Part shown: piece by piece, positions 17,476-25,697 of the stretch
How positions within the stretch are numbered: the first letter of the stretch is position 1
How the letters are laid out: the number at the start of each line of letters is the position of its first letter
Assembly (NCBI GenBank): GCA_020161135.1
Contig: JAIUOB010000005.1
Location: 496,001 to 560,000 of the forward strand
DNA length: 64,000 nt
Reading direction: 5' to 3'
From: Gemmatimonadota bacterium
Lineage (GTDB): Bacteria; Gemmatimonadota; Gemmatimonadetes; Gemmatimonadales; Gemmatimonadaceae
The notes under the pieces: model-generated
What the model was told of the DNA's origin: nothing
The model's database searches: none
Seen by the model: only the letters and a program-made list of their open reading frames with translations
Made by a program: the position numbers and the translations under genes

Positions 17476-20400
17476 ATGCCCAACCTCTCCGCTTTCTTCC
17501 GACGTGTCGTCTGTCTCCTTGCGCTGGCCGTGGCCGGCGCGAGCACGGCCGATGCGCAAGCTGTCGATATCATTCGCGGCCGAGTGATCGGTTCCGATAC
17601 ACTGCCTATTGCGAACGTCTTGGTCACCGCGACGACGCTGAGTGGCAACGTCAGCCGCACGCAGCGCACCGACCGCAATGGTCGCTACACCATCTCCTTC
17701 CCGGGTGGTGAGGGCAACTACTGGGTCACCTTCACGGCGGTCGGTCTCACGCCGCGTCGGTATCAGGTCATGCGCACGGCCGATCAGGAAATCCTGATTG
17801 CCGACGCGCGGCTCTCGCCGGCCACCATCACGCTCGACGCCGTGCAGGTGACCGAGCGGGCGGCGCTGTCGCGCTCCGACACCGTGTCCGACGTGGGTGG
17901 CACCGAGCGCACGGTGGGTGACGACGTGGCCGGCTTCCTGAGCGCCGAGCAGATGGGCGATCTCGCGGCGATGGCCTCGGCCATTCCGGGCGTGCAGTTG
18001 CTGGTGGGCTCGGACGGCGGCGCCGACGCGTTCTCGGTGTTCGGCCTGGGCGGCGACCAGAACAACACCCAGCTCAACGGGCTCAACTTCGGCGACGCGG
18101 CGCTGCCGCGCGATGCCGGTGTCATGACCTCGCTGGCGACCTCCTCGTACGATGTGTCGCGCGGCGGCTTCTCCGGCGGCCAGTTGCAGGTGCGCACGCG
18201 CCCGGGATCGAACTTCAAGAGCCGGGCGCTCAGCGGCAACGTGATCACGCCGCAGCAGCAGTGGCTCGACCAGATCGGCCTCGCGACCGGCCAGCAGTAC
18301 ACGAACCTGTCGCTCGGCGGCTCGGTCTCCGGGCCCATCAAGATGGACAAGCTGTTCTACAACTCGTCGTTCCAGCTCGATCGCCGCCTGCAGGACCTGC
18401 AGACGCTGCTGAACAGCAACGACGTGGGCTTCGCGGCGGCCGGTGTGGCGGCGGACTCGGTGCAGCGGCTTCTCGAGATCCTGACGGGCGAGTCGGTTCC
18501 CATCAATGTCGCCGGCTATGAGCCGCAGCGCATCAACACGCGCTTCAGCCTGCTCAACAGCTTCGACTTCGTGCCCCAGAATTCGTCGCGCGGCAGCACG
18601 TATGCGCTCACGGTATCGGCCAACATGAATCGGACGTCGCCGGTCGGCGGCGGCGGCGGGTTCGGCGGCTTCGGTGGCTTCGGTGGTGGCGGCACGTCGC
18701 TGCAGACCCCGTCGCGCGACGGCACGCGCACCAGCTACGGCGGAGCCGTGCAGGCGCGCCACAACGGCATGCTCGGCTGGAAGGGGATCTTCACCGAGAC
18801 CACGGTCGGCTACAACACGAACCGCACGGAGGCCGATCCGTTCGTCGTGCTTCCGTCGGGCAGCGTGCGCGTCAATTCGCAGTTTGTCGATGGCTCGGCG
18901 TCCGTGAGCAGCCTGCAGTTCGGCGGCAGCCAGAGCCTGAACAGCGCCAACTCGACGTCGTCGCTGGCCTTCAACAACACGTTGTCGTGGTTCTCGGGCG
19001 ACAACCGGCACCGCGTCAAGCTCACGAGCGAGCTGCGGCGCGACCAGTTCAGCCAGCTCTTCAACAACAACGAGTACGGCTCATTCAGCTTCAACACGCT
19101 GGCCGACCTCGAAGCCAACCGGCCGGCGTCGTTCACGCGCCTGCTGGCCGCGCGCAACCGCACGGGCAGTCAGTACGTGGGCGCCATCTCGCTGGGTGAC
19201 GCCTGGCGCCCCAGCAGCGACCTGCAGGTGCAGTACGGCGTGCGTGTCGACGGCAACCACTTCAACATGGGCCCGACGACCAACCCGCTCGTGCAGCAGA
19301 CCTTCGGCGTCGACAACGCCGAGGTGCCCAACCGCCTCTACGTGAGCCCGCGCATCGGCTTCTCGTACACGCTGGGTGAGGCGCAGCAGATGACGCTCCT
19401 CCCGGGCATGGTGCGCGCCCCGCGGGCCGTCATCCGCGGTGGTGTCGGCATCTTCCAGAACACGCCGGGCACGCAGCTCATCTCCAACGCGATCGACAAT
19501 ACCGGCCTGCCGAGCGGTCTGCAGCAGCTCAACTGCATCGGTGCGGCGACGCCGATCCCGAACTGGACCGCGTACGCGGCGGATGTGAACAACATCCCGA
19601 CCACCTGCGCCGACGGCACGAGCGGCACGGTGTTCGCGGCCAGCTCGCCCAACGTCACGCTCTTCACGCAGGACTACCTCGCGCAGCGCTCCATCCGCGG
19701 CAACCTGAATTGGCAGGGTGCGGTGCTCGGCAACCGGGCGACGCTCAGCATCGACGGCACGATGTCGCGCAACCAGCACCAGCAGGGTGGCATCGACCTC
19801 AACTTCCCCGGCATCCAGCGCTTCACGCTCGATGCGGAGAACGGTCGCCCGGTGTACGTCGATCCGGCGTCCATCGTCACCACCACCGGCCAGGTGGCGT
19901 GGCGCGCGGCACGCGTGAACGACGCCTTCGGTCGCGTCACGGCGCAGACGTCGGACCTGCAGTCGGAGAGCAAGCAGCTCAACATCAGCGTGCGCCCGAT
20001 GACCTTCAACTCGCGTTGGGGGTGGAGCCTGGCGTACGTGCTCTCGGATGTGCGCGAGCAGTTCCTGGGCTTCAACAGCACCGTGGGCTCGCCGGAGGGC
20101 ATCGAGTGGTCGCGCGGCGCCAACTTCTCGCGCCACCAGATCCAGTACTCGCTCAGCTACAACGCCTTCGACGCCATCCGCATCTCGTGGAACGGCAACG
20201 TCCGGTCGGGCATGTTCTACACGCCCACCATCAACCAGGACGTGAACGGCGACAGCTACGGCAACGATCGCGCGTTCATCTTCGACCCGGCCACGGTGAC
20301 GGACGCGACGCTCCGCGCGGGGCTCGAGAACTTCCTCGCGACGGGCACGCGTGAGGCCACGGCGTGCGTGCGCAACCAGATGGGCGGCTTTGCCGGTCGC

Positions 20401-21234
20401 AACTCGTGCGTGGGGCCGTGGATGCTGGGCGGCAACCTCAACGTGAACTTCAACTCGCTCAAGCTCGGCCTGCCGCAGCGTGCGAACCTGTCACTGCAGG
20501 TCACCAACCCGCTCAACGGCATCGACCGCCTGCTCAATGGCGAAGATGGCCTCAAGGGGTGGGGCTCGTCGGTGTCGCCCGGGGCCAACGGCGCACTGCT
20601 CTTCGTGCGCGGCTTCGATCCGGTCAACAAGACGTACACGTACGAAGTGAACGAGCGCTTCGGCTCGACGCGCCCGTCGCAGACGACGCAGCGGGCCCAG
20701 CCGGTGCAGGTCACCCTGCAGATGCGCTACGACCTGGCGCCGCCGCGTGAGGCGCAGCAGCTCCTGCAGCAGCTCGACCGCGGTCGCTCGCGTCCGGGCA
20801 ACAAGCCCAGCCTGCAGCAGCTCCGCGGCACGGCCAACGTGGGACTCATCAACCCCATGCAGCAGCTCCTCCAGCAGTCGGATTCGCTCAAGCTCACCCG
20901 CAAGCAGGCGGACAGCCTGGCCACGATCAACCGCTGGTACGTGCTCAAGAGCGACAGCATCTGGACGCCGGTGGCGCGCTTCCTGGCCGACCTCCCGGAC
21001 AAGTACAACCACGACCAGGCCTACGACCGCTACAAGCGTGCGCGTCAGCAGACGGTCGACATGCTCATCCAGGTGGCGCCCGGCATCAAGGGCATGCTGA
21101 CGGCAGAGCAGGTGCGCCTCATGCCGACGGCGGTGCTGCAGTTCCTCGACAAGCGCAACCTGCAGGGGCTGCGCAGCGGCACGCAGGGCGGCAACCGCTT
21201 CGGCGGCGGCGGCGGCTTTGGCGGAGGGCGCTGA
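17476..21234 (+). CDS. TonB-dependent receptor with CarboxypepD_reg domain and C-terminal extension
   Basis: 1252 residues, outer-membrane beta-barrel. Signal peptide (FFRRVVCLLALAVAGAS...ADAQ), then a CarboxypepD_reg-like domain (about 28-110: IIRGRVIGSDTLPIANVLV), a plug domain (about 140-250: AIPGVQLLVGSDGG, GLGGDQNNTQLNG) and a large barrel to about residue 1087 (VTLQMRYDL). Such OAR-like receptors import bulky ligands using TonB energy. A Gly/Phe-rich run lies in an extracellular-loop position near 392-408. After the barrel come ~165 extra residues holding two LTxxQ-like segments (LTRKQADSL, LTAEQVRLM), ending in a Gly/Phe tail. Start ATG 17476 gives a normal signal peptide. The propeller gene follows 65 bp later. 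Confidence 0.9.
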   Translation: MPNLSAFFRRVVCLLALAVAGASTADAQAVDIIRGRVIGSDTLPIANVLVTATTLSGNVSRTQRTDRNGRYTISFPGGEGNYWVTFTAVGLTPRRYQVMRTADQEILIADARLSPATITLDAVQVTERAALSRSDTVSDVGGTERTVGDDVAGFLSAEQMGDLAAMASAIPGVQLLVGSDGGADAFSVFGLGGDQNNTQLNGLNFGDAALPRDAGVMTSLATSSYDVSRGGFSGGQLQVRTRPGSNFKSRALSGNVITPQQQWLDQIGLATGQQYTNLSLGGSVSGPIKMDKLFYNSSFQLDRRLQDLQTLLNSNDVGFAAAGVAADSVQRLLEILTGESVPINVAGYEPQRINTRFSLLNSFDFVPQNSSRGSTYALTVSANMNRTSPVGGGGGFGGFGGFGGGGTSLQTPSRDGTRTSYGGAVQARHNGMLGWKGIFTETTVGYNTNRTEADPFVVLPSGSVRVNSQFVDGSASVSSLQFGGSQSLNSANSTSSLAFNNTLSWFSGDNRHRVKLTSELRRDQFSQLFNNNEYGSFSFNTLADLEANRPASFTRLLAARNRTGSQYVGAISLGDAWRPSSDLQVQYGVRVDGNHFNMGPTTNPLVQQTFGVDNAEVPNRLYVSPRIGFSYTLGEAQQMTLLPGMVRAPRAVIRGGVGIFQNTPGTQLISNAIDNTGLPSGLQQLNCIGAATPIPNWTAYAADVNNIPTTCADGTSGTVFAASSPNVTLFTQDYLAQRSIRGNLNWQGAVLGNRATLSIDGTMSRNQHQQGGIDLNFPGIQRFTLDAENGRPVYVDPASIVTTTGQVAWRAARVNDAFGRVTAQTSDLQSESKQLNISVRPMTFNSRWGWSLAYVLSDVREQFLGFNSTVGSPEGIEWSRGANFSRHQIQYSLSYNAFDAIRISWNGNVRSGMFYTPTINQDVNGDSYGNDRAFIFDPATVTDATLRAGLENFLATGTREATACVRNQMGGFAGRNSCVGPWMLGGNLNVNFNSLKLGLPQRANLSLQVTNPLNGIDRLLNGEDGLKGWGSSVSPGANGALLFVRGFDPVNKTYTYEVNERFGSTRPSQTTQRAQPVQVTLQMRYDLAPPREAQQLLQQLDRGRSRPGNKPSLQQLRGTANVGLINPMQQLLQQSDSLKLTRKQADSLATINRWYVLKSDSIWTPVARFLADLPDKYNHDQAYDRYKRARQQTVDMLIQVAPGIKGMLTAEQVRLMPTAVLQFLDKRNLQGLRSGTQGGNRFGGGGGFGGGR

Positions 21235-21299
21235 GCATGCGCACCCGGCCTGATGCCTCGCCCACCACGTCTTCCTCACGACTTCCGAGGTTCGTTCCG

Positions 21300-22994
21300 A
21301 TGACCATGCGCACGTTCTCTGCAGGCGCGCTGCTGCTGACCTCCGGGTCGGCGCTGCTCGCGTCGACGCTCGTGGCGCAGAACGCGCCGCCCAAGTCGCC
21401 CACCGCCAACGTGCCGCTGCGCGAGGTCACCGAGGTGATCGCCCGCACGGAGCGTGGGCTCGGCAACGTCAACACGGTTCGCGCGCTGTCCGATGGCGGC
21501 GTGCTCGTCAACGACGGCATGCGTCGCCAGCTGCTGCGCTTCGACGCGTCGCTCAAGAACGTGGTCGCAGTCGCCGACACCGCGCCCGGCGCGCTCATGC
21601 CGTACGGGCAGCGCCAGCTCGGCCTCATTCCGTATCAGGGCGACAGCAGCCTCGTCGTCGATCCGGCGACCATGTCGCTCGTGCTCATCGACGGCAAGGG
21701 CAAGACGTCACGCGTCATGTCGTCGCCGCGGCCGAATGACATCAACATGCTGGCCGGCATGAACCTCGGCACCAACGCCTTCGACGCGCAGGGGCGGATG
21801 TACTACCGCCAGGGCAATGTCGGTGGCGGCCCGGGTGGCGGCGGTGTGGGCATGATGTTCGGCAGCGGCAACGACCGTGGTGGCGGGCGTGGCGGCAACC
21901 AGCAGGGTGGTAACCAGCAGGGCGGCAACCAGCAGAACCGCAACGCGCAGCAGGGTCGTGGTGGCGGTGGCGACTTCGGTGGCGGCTTCGGTGGTGGCGG
22001 CTTTGGCGGCGGTGGTCAGGGTGGACCGGGTGGGCCGGGCGGCTTCGGCGGCCCCGGCGGGCGTGGCTTCAACCCGCAGAACCAGCCGGACTCGGTGCCC
22101 ATCGTGCGCGTCAATTTCGACACCCGCAAGGCGGACACGGTCACCTTCGTGAAGGTGCCGAAGAACGAGACGCAGATGACGCGCGGTGAAGACGGCCAGA
22201 CGCGCATCACGGTCAAGATCAATCCGCTGCCGCAGGCCGACGACTGGTCGCTGCTCTCCGACGGCACGGTCGCCGTCATTCGCGTGCTCGACTACCACGT
22301 CGACTACTACACGCCCGATGGCAAGCACATCGCCGGTGAGCGCCTGCCGTACGACTGGAAGCAGATTCCCGACGACGACAAGCAGAAGTTCGTCGATTCG
22401 CTGAAGGCGCTGGCCAAGGTGGCCAACGATCGCGCGTCGAACGGCGCCGGCGGCGGCATGCGCATGATGTTCGAGCCCATCGCCTTCGAGCGCTTCCCCG
22501 ACTACTTCCCGCCGGTGCGACAGGGAGCCAGCATCGCCGATCGCGATGGCAACCTCTGGGTCATCCCGTCCACCTCCACGCTCGCGTCACAGCTCGCGCA
22601 GCAGATGCAGCAGGGCATGGGCGGCGGTCGTGGCGGCATGGGTGGGATGGGCGGCATGGGTGGCGCCCCGGGTGGTCCGCCGGGCGGCGCTCCGCCGGGC
22701 GCGGCGGGCGCGGCCGCGGGGCAGGGTGGCCGCGGTGAGCGTGGTGGCCGCGGTGGTGCGGGCTCCGACAGCACGCGCGCTGGTGGTCTGCCGCCGGCCG
22801 CGATCGGGCTGCTCGCCGCAGCCGCCAATCAGCCGCCCATCGTGTACGATGTGATCGGCCGCGACGGCAAGCTGCGTGAGCGCGTGAAGCTCCCCGCGGG
22901 TCGCCAGATCGCCGGCTTCGGCCCGAATGGCCTCATCTACCTCCAGGCGCGCGAAGGCCGCGAGGTGCACCTCGAGGTCGTGAAGCTGAAGTAG
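21300..22994 (+). CDS. secreted beta-propeller-like protein with Gly/Gln/Asn low-complexity inserts
   Basis: 564 residues with signal peptide (MRTFSAGALLLTSGSALLASTLVAQ). Ordered parts look like propeller blades (VNTVRALSDGGVLVNDG, SLVVDPATMSLVLIDG, WSLLSDGTVAVIRVLDYHVDYY, IADRDGNLWVIPST, LRERVKLPAGRQIAGFG), as in NHL/6-bladed proteins. Two inserts are low-complexity: about 173-262 (GGNQQ repeats, then FGGG and GGPGGFGG runs) and 433-495 (GGMGGMGG, GGRGERGG). Starts at ATG 21300 with GAGG upstream; an in-frame ATG at 21237 would add a 21-residue non-signal-like leader. Probably expressed with the receptor before it. No enzyme activity visible. Confidence 0.82.
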   Translation: MTMRTFSAGALLLTSGSALLASTLVAQNAPPKSPTANVPLREVTEVIARTERGLGNVNTVRALSDGGVLVNDGMRRQLLRFDASLKNVVAVADTAPGALMPYGQRQLGLIPYQGDSSLVVDPATMSLVLIDGKGKTSRVMSSPRPNDINMLAGMNLGTNAFDAQGRMYYRQGNVGGGPGGGGVGMMFGSGNDRGGGRGGNQQGGNQQGGNQQNRNAQQGRGGGGDFGGGFGGGGFGGGGQGGPGGPGGFGGPGGRGFNPQNQPDSVPIVRVNFDTRKADTVTFVKVPKNETQMTRGEDGQTRITVKINPLPQADDWSLLSDGTVAVIRVLDYHVDYYTPDGKHIAGERLPYDWKQIPDDDKQKFVDSLKALAKVANDRASNGAGGGMRMMFEPIAFERFPDYFPPVRQGASIADRDGNLWVIPSTSTLASQLAQQMQQGMGGGRGGMGGMGGMGGAPGGPPGGAPPGAAGAAAGQGGRGERGGRGGAGSDSTRAGGLPPAAIGLLAAAANQPPIVYDVIGRDGKLRERVKLPAGRQIAGFGPNGLIYLQAREGREVHLEVVKLK

Positions 22995-23015
22995 GACCCA
23001 CGCTGGTGGGAAACG

Positions 23016-23049
23016 ACGAAGCCCCGCACCATCTGGTGCGGGGCTTCGT
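23016..23049. terminator. strong bidirectional terminator hairpin
   Basis: 15-bp perfect stem (arms 23016-23030 and 23035-23049, core GAAGCCCCGCACC) with ATCT loop, between the converging propeller gene and pckA. Confidence 0.85.
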
Positions 23050-23081
23050 GCATCGTACCGTGGCTGCGCGCGCAGCAGCGA

Positions 23082-24692
23082 TCAGCGCGGGCCCGCCGCG
23101 AGGATCGCCGGCGACACCGCCTCGCCGAACTTCTTGATGTTCTCGCGGAACATGCCGGCCAGCTTCGACGCCTGCGCGTCGTAGGACGCACCATCGGCCC
23201 ACGTGCGGCGCGGGTCGAGCACCTCGCTCGGCACACCCTCCACCGCCCCCGGAATCGCGAGCCCGAACACCGGGTCGGTGCTGAACGCGGTCTGTGCCAG
23301 CGAGCCGTCGAGCGCCGCGCGCACCATGGCGCGCGTGTAGCGCAGCTTCATGCGCGACCCCACGCCGTACGGGCCACCGCTCCAGCCCGTGTTCACCAGC
23401 CACACCTGCGAACCGTGCTGGTGGAGCAGCTCGCCGAGCATCTCGGCGTACTTGGTCGGGTGCCACACGAGGAACACCGCGCCAAAGCAGGCCGAGAACG
23501 TTGCCTGCGGCTCCGTCACGCCACGCTCCGTGCCGGCCACCTTGGCCGTGTACCCTGACAGGAAGTAGTACATCGCCTGCTCGGGGGTGAGCTTGGCGAT
23601 GGGCGGCAGCACGCCGAACGCGTCGGCGGTGAGGAACACGACGTTCTTCGGATGACTGCCACGCCCGCTGGGCACGTGGTTGCGGATGTAGTGCAGCGGG
23701 TAGGACGCGCGCGTGTTCTCGGTGATGCTCTGGCTGCCGAAGTCCACGGTGCGCGACGGCTCGTTGAGCACGACGTTCTCGAGGATCGTGCCGAACATCT
23801 GCGTCGTCTGGTAGATGTCGGGCTCGTTCTCCGCCGAGAGGTTGATGACCTTGGCGTAGCAGCCCCCCTCGAAGTTGAAGGTGCCTTCGCTGCTCCAGCC
23901 ATGCTCATCGTCGCCGATGAGCCCGCGCTCGGGGTCGGCCGAGAGGGTCGTCTTGCCCGTGCCCGAAAGACCGAAGAAGAGCGCCGTGTCGCCGGCCGGG
24001 CCGATGTTGGCCGAGCAGTGCATCGAGAGCACGCCCTGCTTGGGGAGCAGGTAGTTCATCACGGTGAACATCGACTTCTTGAGTTCACCGGCGTAGCGCG
24101 TGCCGCCAATGAGGATGGCGCGTTCGGCCAGGTTGAGCACGATGAACGTGCTCGTGCGCGTGCCGTGGCGGGCCGGATCGGCGTGGAACTCCGGGGCGTG
24201 ATACACCGTGAAGTTCGGCGCGAAGGTGGCCAGCTCCTCGATGCCGGGGCGGATGAACATGTTGCGCACGAAGGCGCCATGCCACGCGTTCGGGAGGATG
24301 TACCGCACGCTGAGGCGCGTCGACGGATCGGCGCCGCAGTAGAGATCCTGCACGAACAGCTCGGGCAGCCCGTTCAGGTACGTCTGCACATCGGCCTTGA
24401 GCGTCGCCCAGTGCTCGGGCGAGATGGGCTGGTTGACCTTCCCCCAGTCGACGTCGGCGTCACTGCCCGGCTCACGCACGACGAACTTGTCGTTGGGCGA
24501 GCGCCCCGTGTGCGGCGATGTCACGGCGACGAAGGGGCCCATGTCGGCGATCTGGCCCTCGCCGCGGCGCACGGCCGCCTCGATCAGCTCGGGCGCGACG
24601 AAGTTCCAGTGCACCTGCCCCTGGGGCTGGAGACCCTGCGGCGCCAGCCCTTCGGCGTTCTCGCGAGCAACGGGTGGGACGTGTGTCGCCAT
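23082..24692 (-). CDS. pckA: phosphoenolpyruvate carboxykinase (ATP)
   Basis: 536 residues, the size of ATP-type enzymes. Converts oxaloacetate and ATP to PEP, ADP and CO2, the entry to gluconeogenesis. SPNDKFVVRE near 65; GGTRYAGELKKSMF near 200 with metal/substrate Lys; P-loop GLSGTGKTTLSADPERGL near 240; GDDEHGW and NFEGGCYAK after it; ENTRASYPLHYI near 320. Start ATG 24692 is preferred; ATG 24707 would add five residues. The 285 bp upstream to 24977 hold no gene on either strand. Confidence 0.97.
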   Translation of the reverse strand: MATHVPPVARENAEGLAPQGLQPQGQVHWNFVAPELIEAAVRRGEGQIADMGPFVAVTSPHTGRSPNDKFVVREPGSDADVDWGKVNQPISPEHWATLKADVQTYLNGLPELFVQDLYCGADPSTRLSVRYILPNAWHGAFVRNMFIRPGIEELATFAPNFTVYHAPEFHADPARHGTRTSTFIVLNLAERAILIGGTRYAGELKKSMFTVMNYLLPKQGVLSMHCSANIGPAGDTALFFGLSGTGKTTLSADPERGLIGDDEHGWSSEGTFNFEGGCYAKVINLSAENEPDIYQTTQMFGTILENVVLNEPSRTVDFGSQSITENTRASYPLHYIRNHVPSGRGSHPKNVVFLTADAFGVLPPIAKLTPEQAMYYFLSGYTAKVAGTERGVTEPQATFSACFGAVFLVWHPTKYAEMLGELLHQHGSQVWLVNTGWSGGPYGVGSRMKLRYTRAMVRAALDGSLAQTAFSTDPVFGLAIPGAVEGVPSEVLDPRRTWADGASYDAQASKLAGMFRENIKKFGEAVSPAILAAGPR

Positions 24693-24933
24693 GCGTGCGA
24701 CCCTCATGGAAAACGGACGCGGCGCCACGGCGCGCCGAGTGGCGCGCGGCGTGGCCGCCAAGGATTCGGACAGGTGGGATCGTGCCACGCGGGCGCGTCG
24801 CACGACTTCGGCAGATGTTCGGGAGCGCGTCTGCCAGAGGCCGAAATGTGTCTGGTCAGGACGTATCACTCAAGCGGCGCGCAACAACCGACGTGCCACC
24901 TGCCACGGGCCACCGGCAACGTGTCGCGGGTCA

Positions 24934-24958
24934 GGCGGGCCCGACGGCGGAGCCCGCC
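24934..24958 (-). terminator. stem-loop after the matrixin-like gene
   Basis: GGCGGGC (24934-24940) and GCCCGCC (24952-24958) form a 7-bp GC stem 20 bp beyond the stop at 24978. No U-run, so only a possible terminator. The rest of the gap 24693-24977 shows nothing recognisable. Confidence 0.4.
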
Positions 24959-24977
24959 GCGTGACCGCGTCGCGGAG

Positions 24978-25694
24978 CTATAGGATGAGCTGGACGCTCT
25001 GTCCCAGCAGCCAGCGCAACGTCTGTGTGTCTCGGCCGCTCGGAGCGGCCACGCGTGGCTGCGGAAACATCACATCACCGCTGTCGTCGCTGTGGCCACC
25101 AATGCCCACGGCGTGCCCCAGCTCATGCGCCACCAGCGCATCGAGCCCGCCTTGCCCATCGGCACGCCCCGCGTCCACGCGAATCGCGACGGAGAGCACG
25201 CCGGCGCCGCCGTCGCTCCAGCGCAGCGTGGCGGCCCGGCCCCCGGCGGCCGCGCAGAAATAGGTGTACCCCCCAGCGCTCCCCGGTGAGAAGGGGCAGC
25301 CCGCGTCGGGCACCAGAGGCAGCGGCGTCGCTCTCTCGAAGACAACCACATGCGCGTTGGACCGCGTCGAGGTGACGTCGAGCGTGAATCCGTCGCCGCG
25401 CGGCACCCGGTTCCATTGCGCCACGCCGCGCTCGACCGCCGCCCGCACGTCCCCTTGGGTGCCGCTGGCCGTCGGCTCGACGAACACGCGGACGCGCTGA
25501 TTGGTGCTCCAGCGATACCGCACGCCGCCGGTGAGCGACGTGGGATCGTAGGCGAACGCGGCCGGTACCACCGTGGGGCTGTCGCACGCCAGCAGGCACG
25601 CCGTGGCCCACGCGAGCGGCCGGGCGCGGCGCACGGCGCGCACCCACAGCGCGCGACGGCGTTGCGTTGGACGGACACACCCGAGACGATTCAT
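24978..25694 (-). CDS. matrixin-like zinc metalloprotease, predicted lipoprotein
   Basis: 238 residues from ATG 25694, or 221 from GTG 25643, which gives a more typical lipoprotein leader; lipobox LLAC near residue 37. Zinc motif HELGHAVGIGGH near 190-201 and Met-turn DVMFP near 207-211 mark a metzincin. The third His is one residue later than in the usual HExxHxxGxxH spacing, with an extra Gly, as seen in some bacterial matrixin-like proteins. VRAAVERGVAQWNRV near 83-97 is the family's first-helix pattern. Probably acts on the outer surface or in the periplasm. Divergent from the TonB receptor whose ATG is only 3 bp away. Confidence 0.82.
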   Translation of the reverse strand: MNRLGCVRPTQRRRALWVRAVRRARPLAWATACLLACDSPTVVPAAFAYDPTSLTGGVRYRWSTNQRVRVFVEPTASGTQGDVRAAVERGVAQWNRVPRGDGFTLDVTSTRSNAHVVVFERATPLPLVPDAGCPFSPGSAGGYTYFCAAAGGRAATLRWSDGGAGVLSVAIRVDAGRADGQGGLDALVAHELGHAVGIGGHSDDSGDVMFPQPRVAAPSGRDTQTLRWLLGQSVQLIL

Positions 25695-25697
25695 CCG

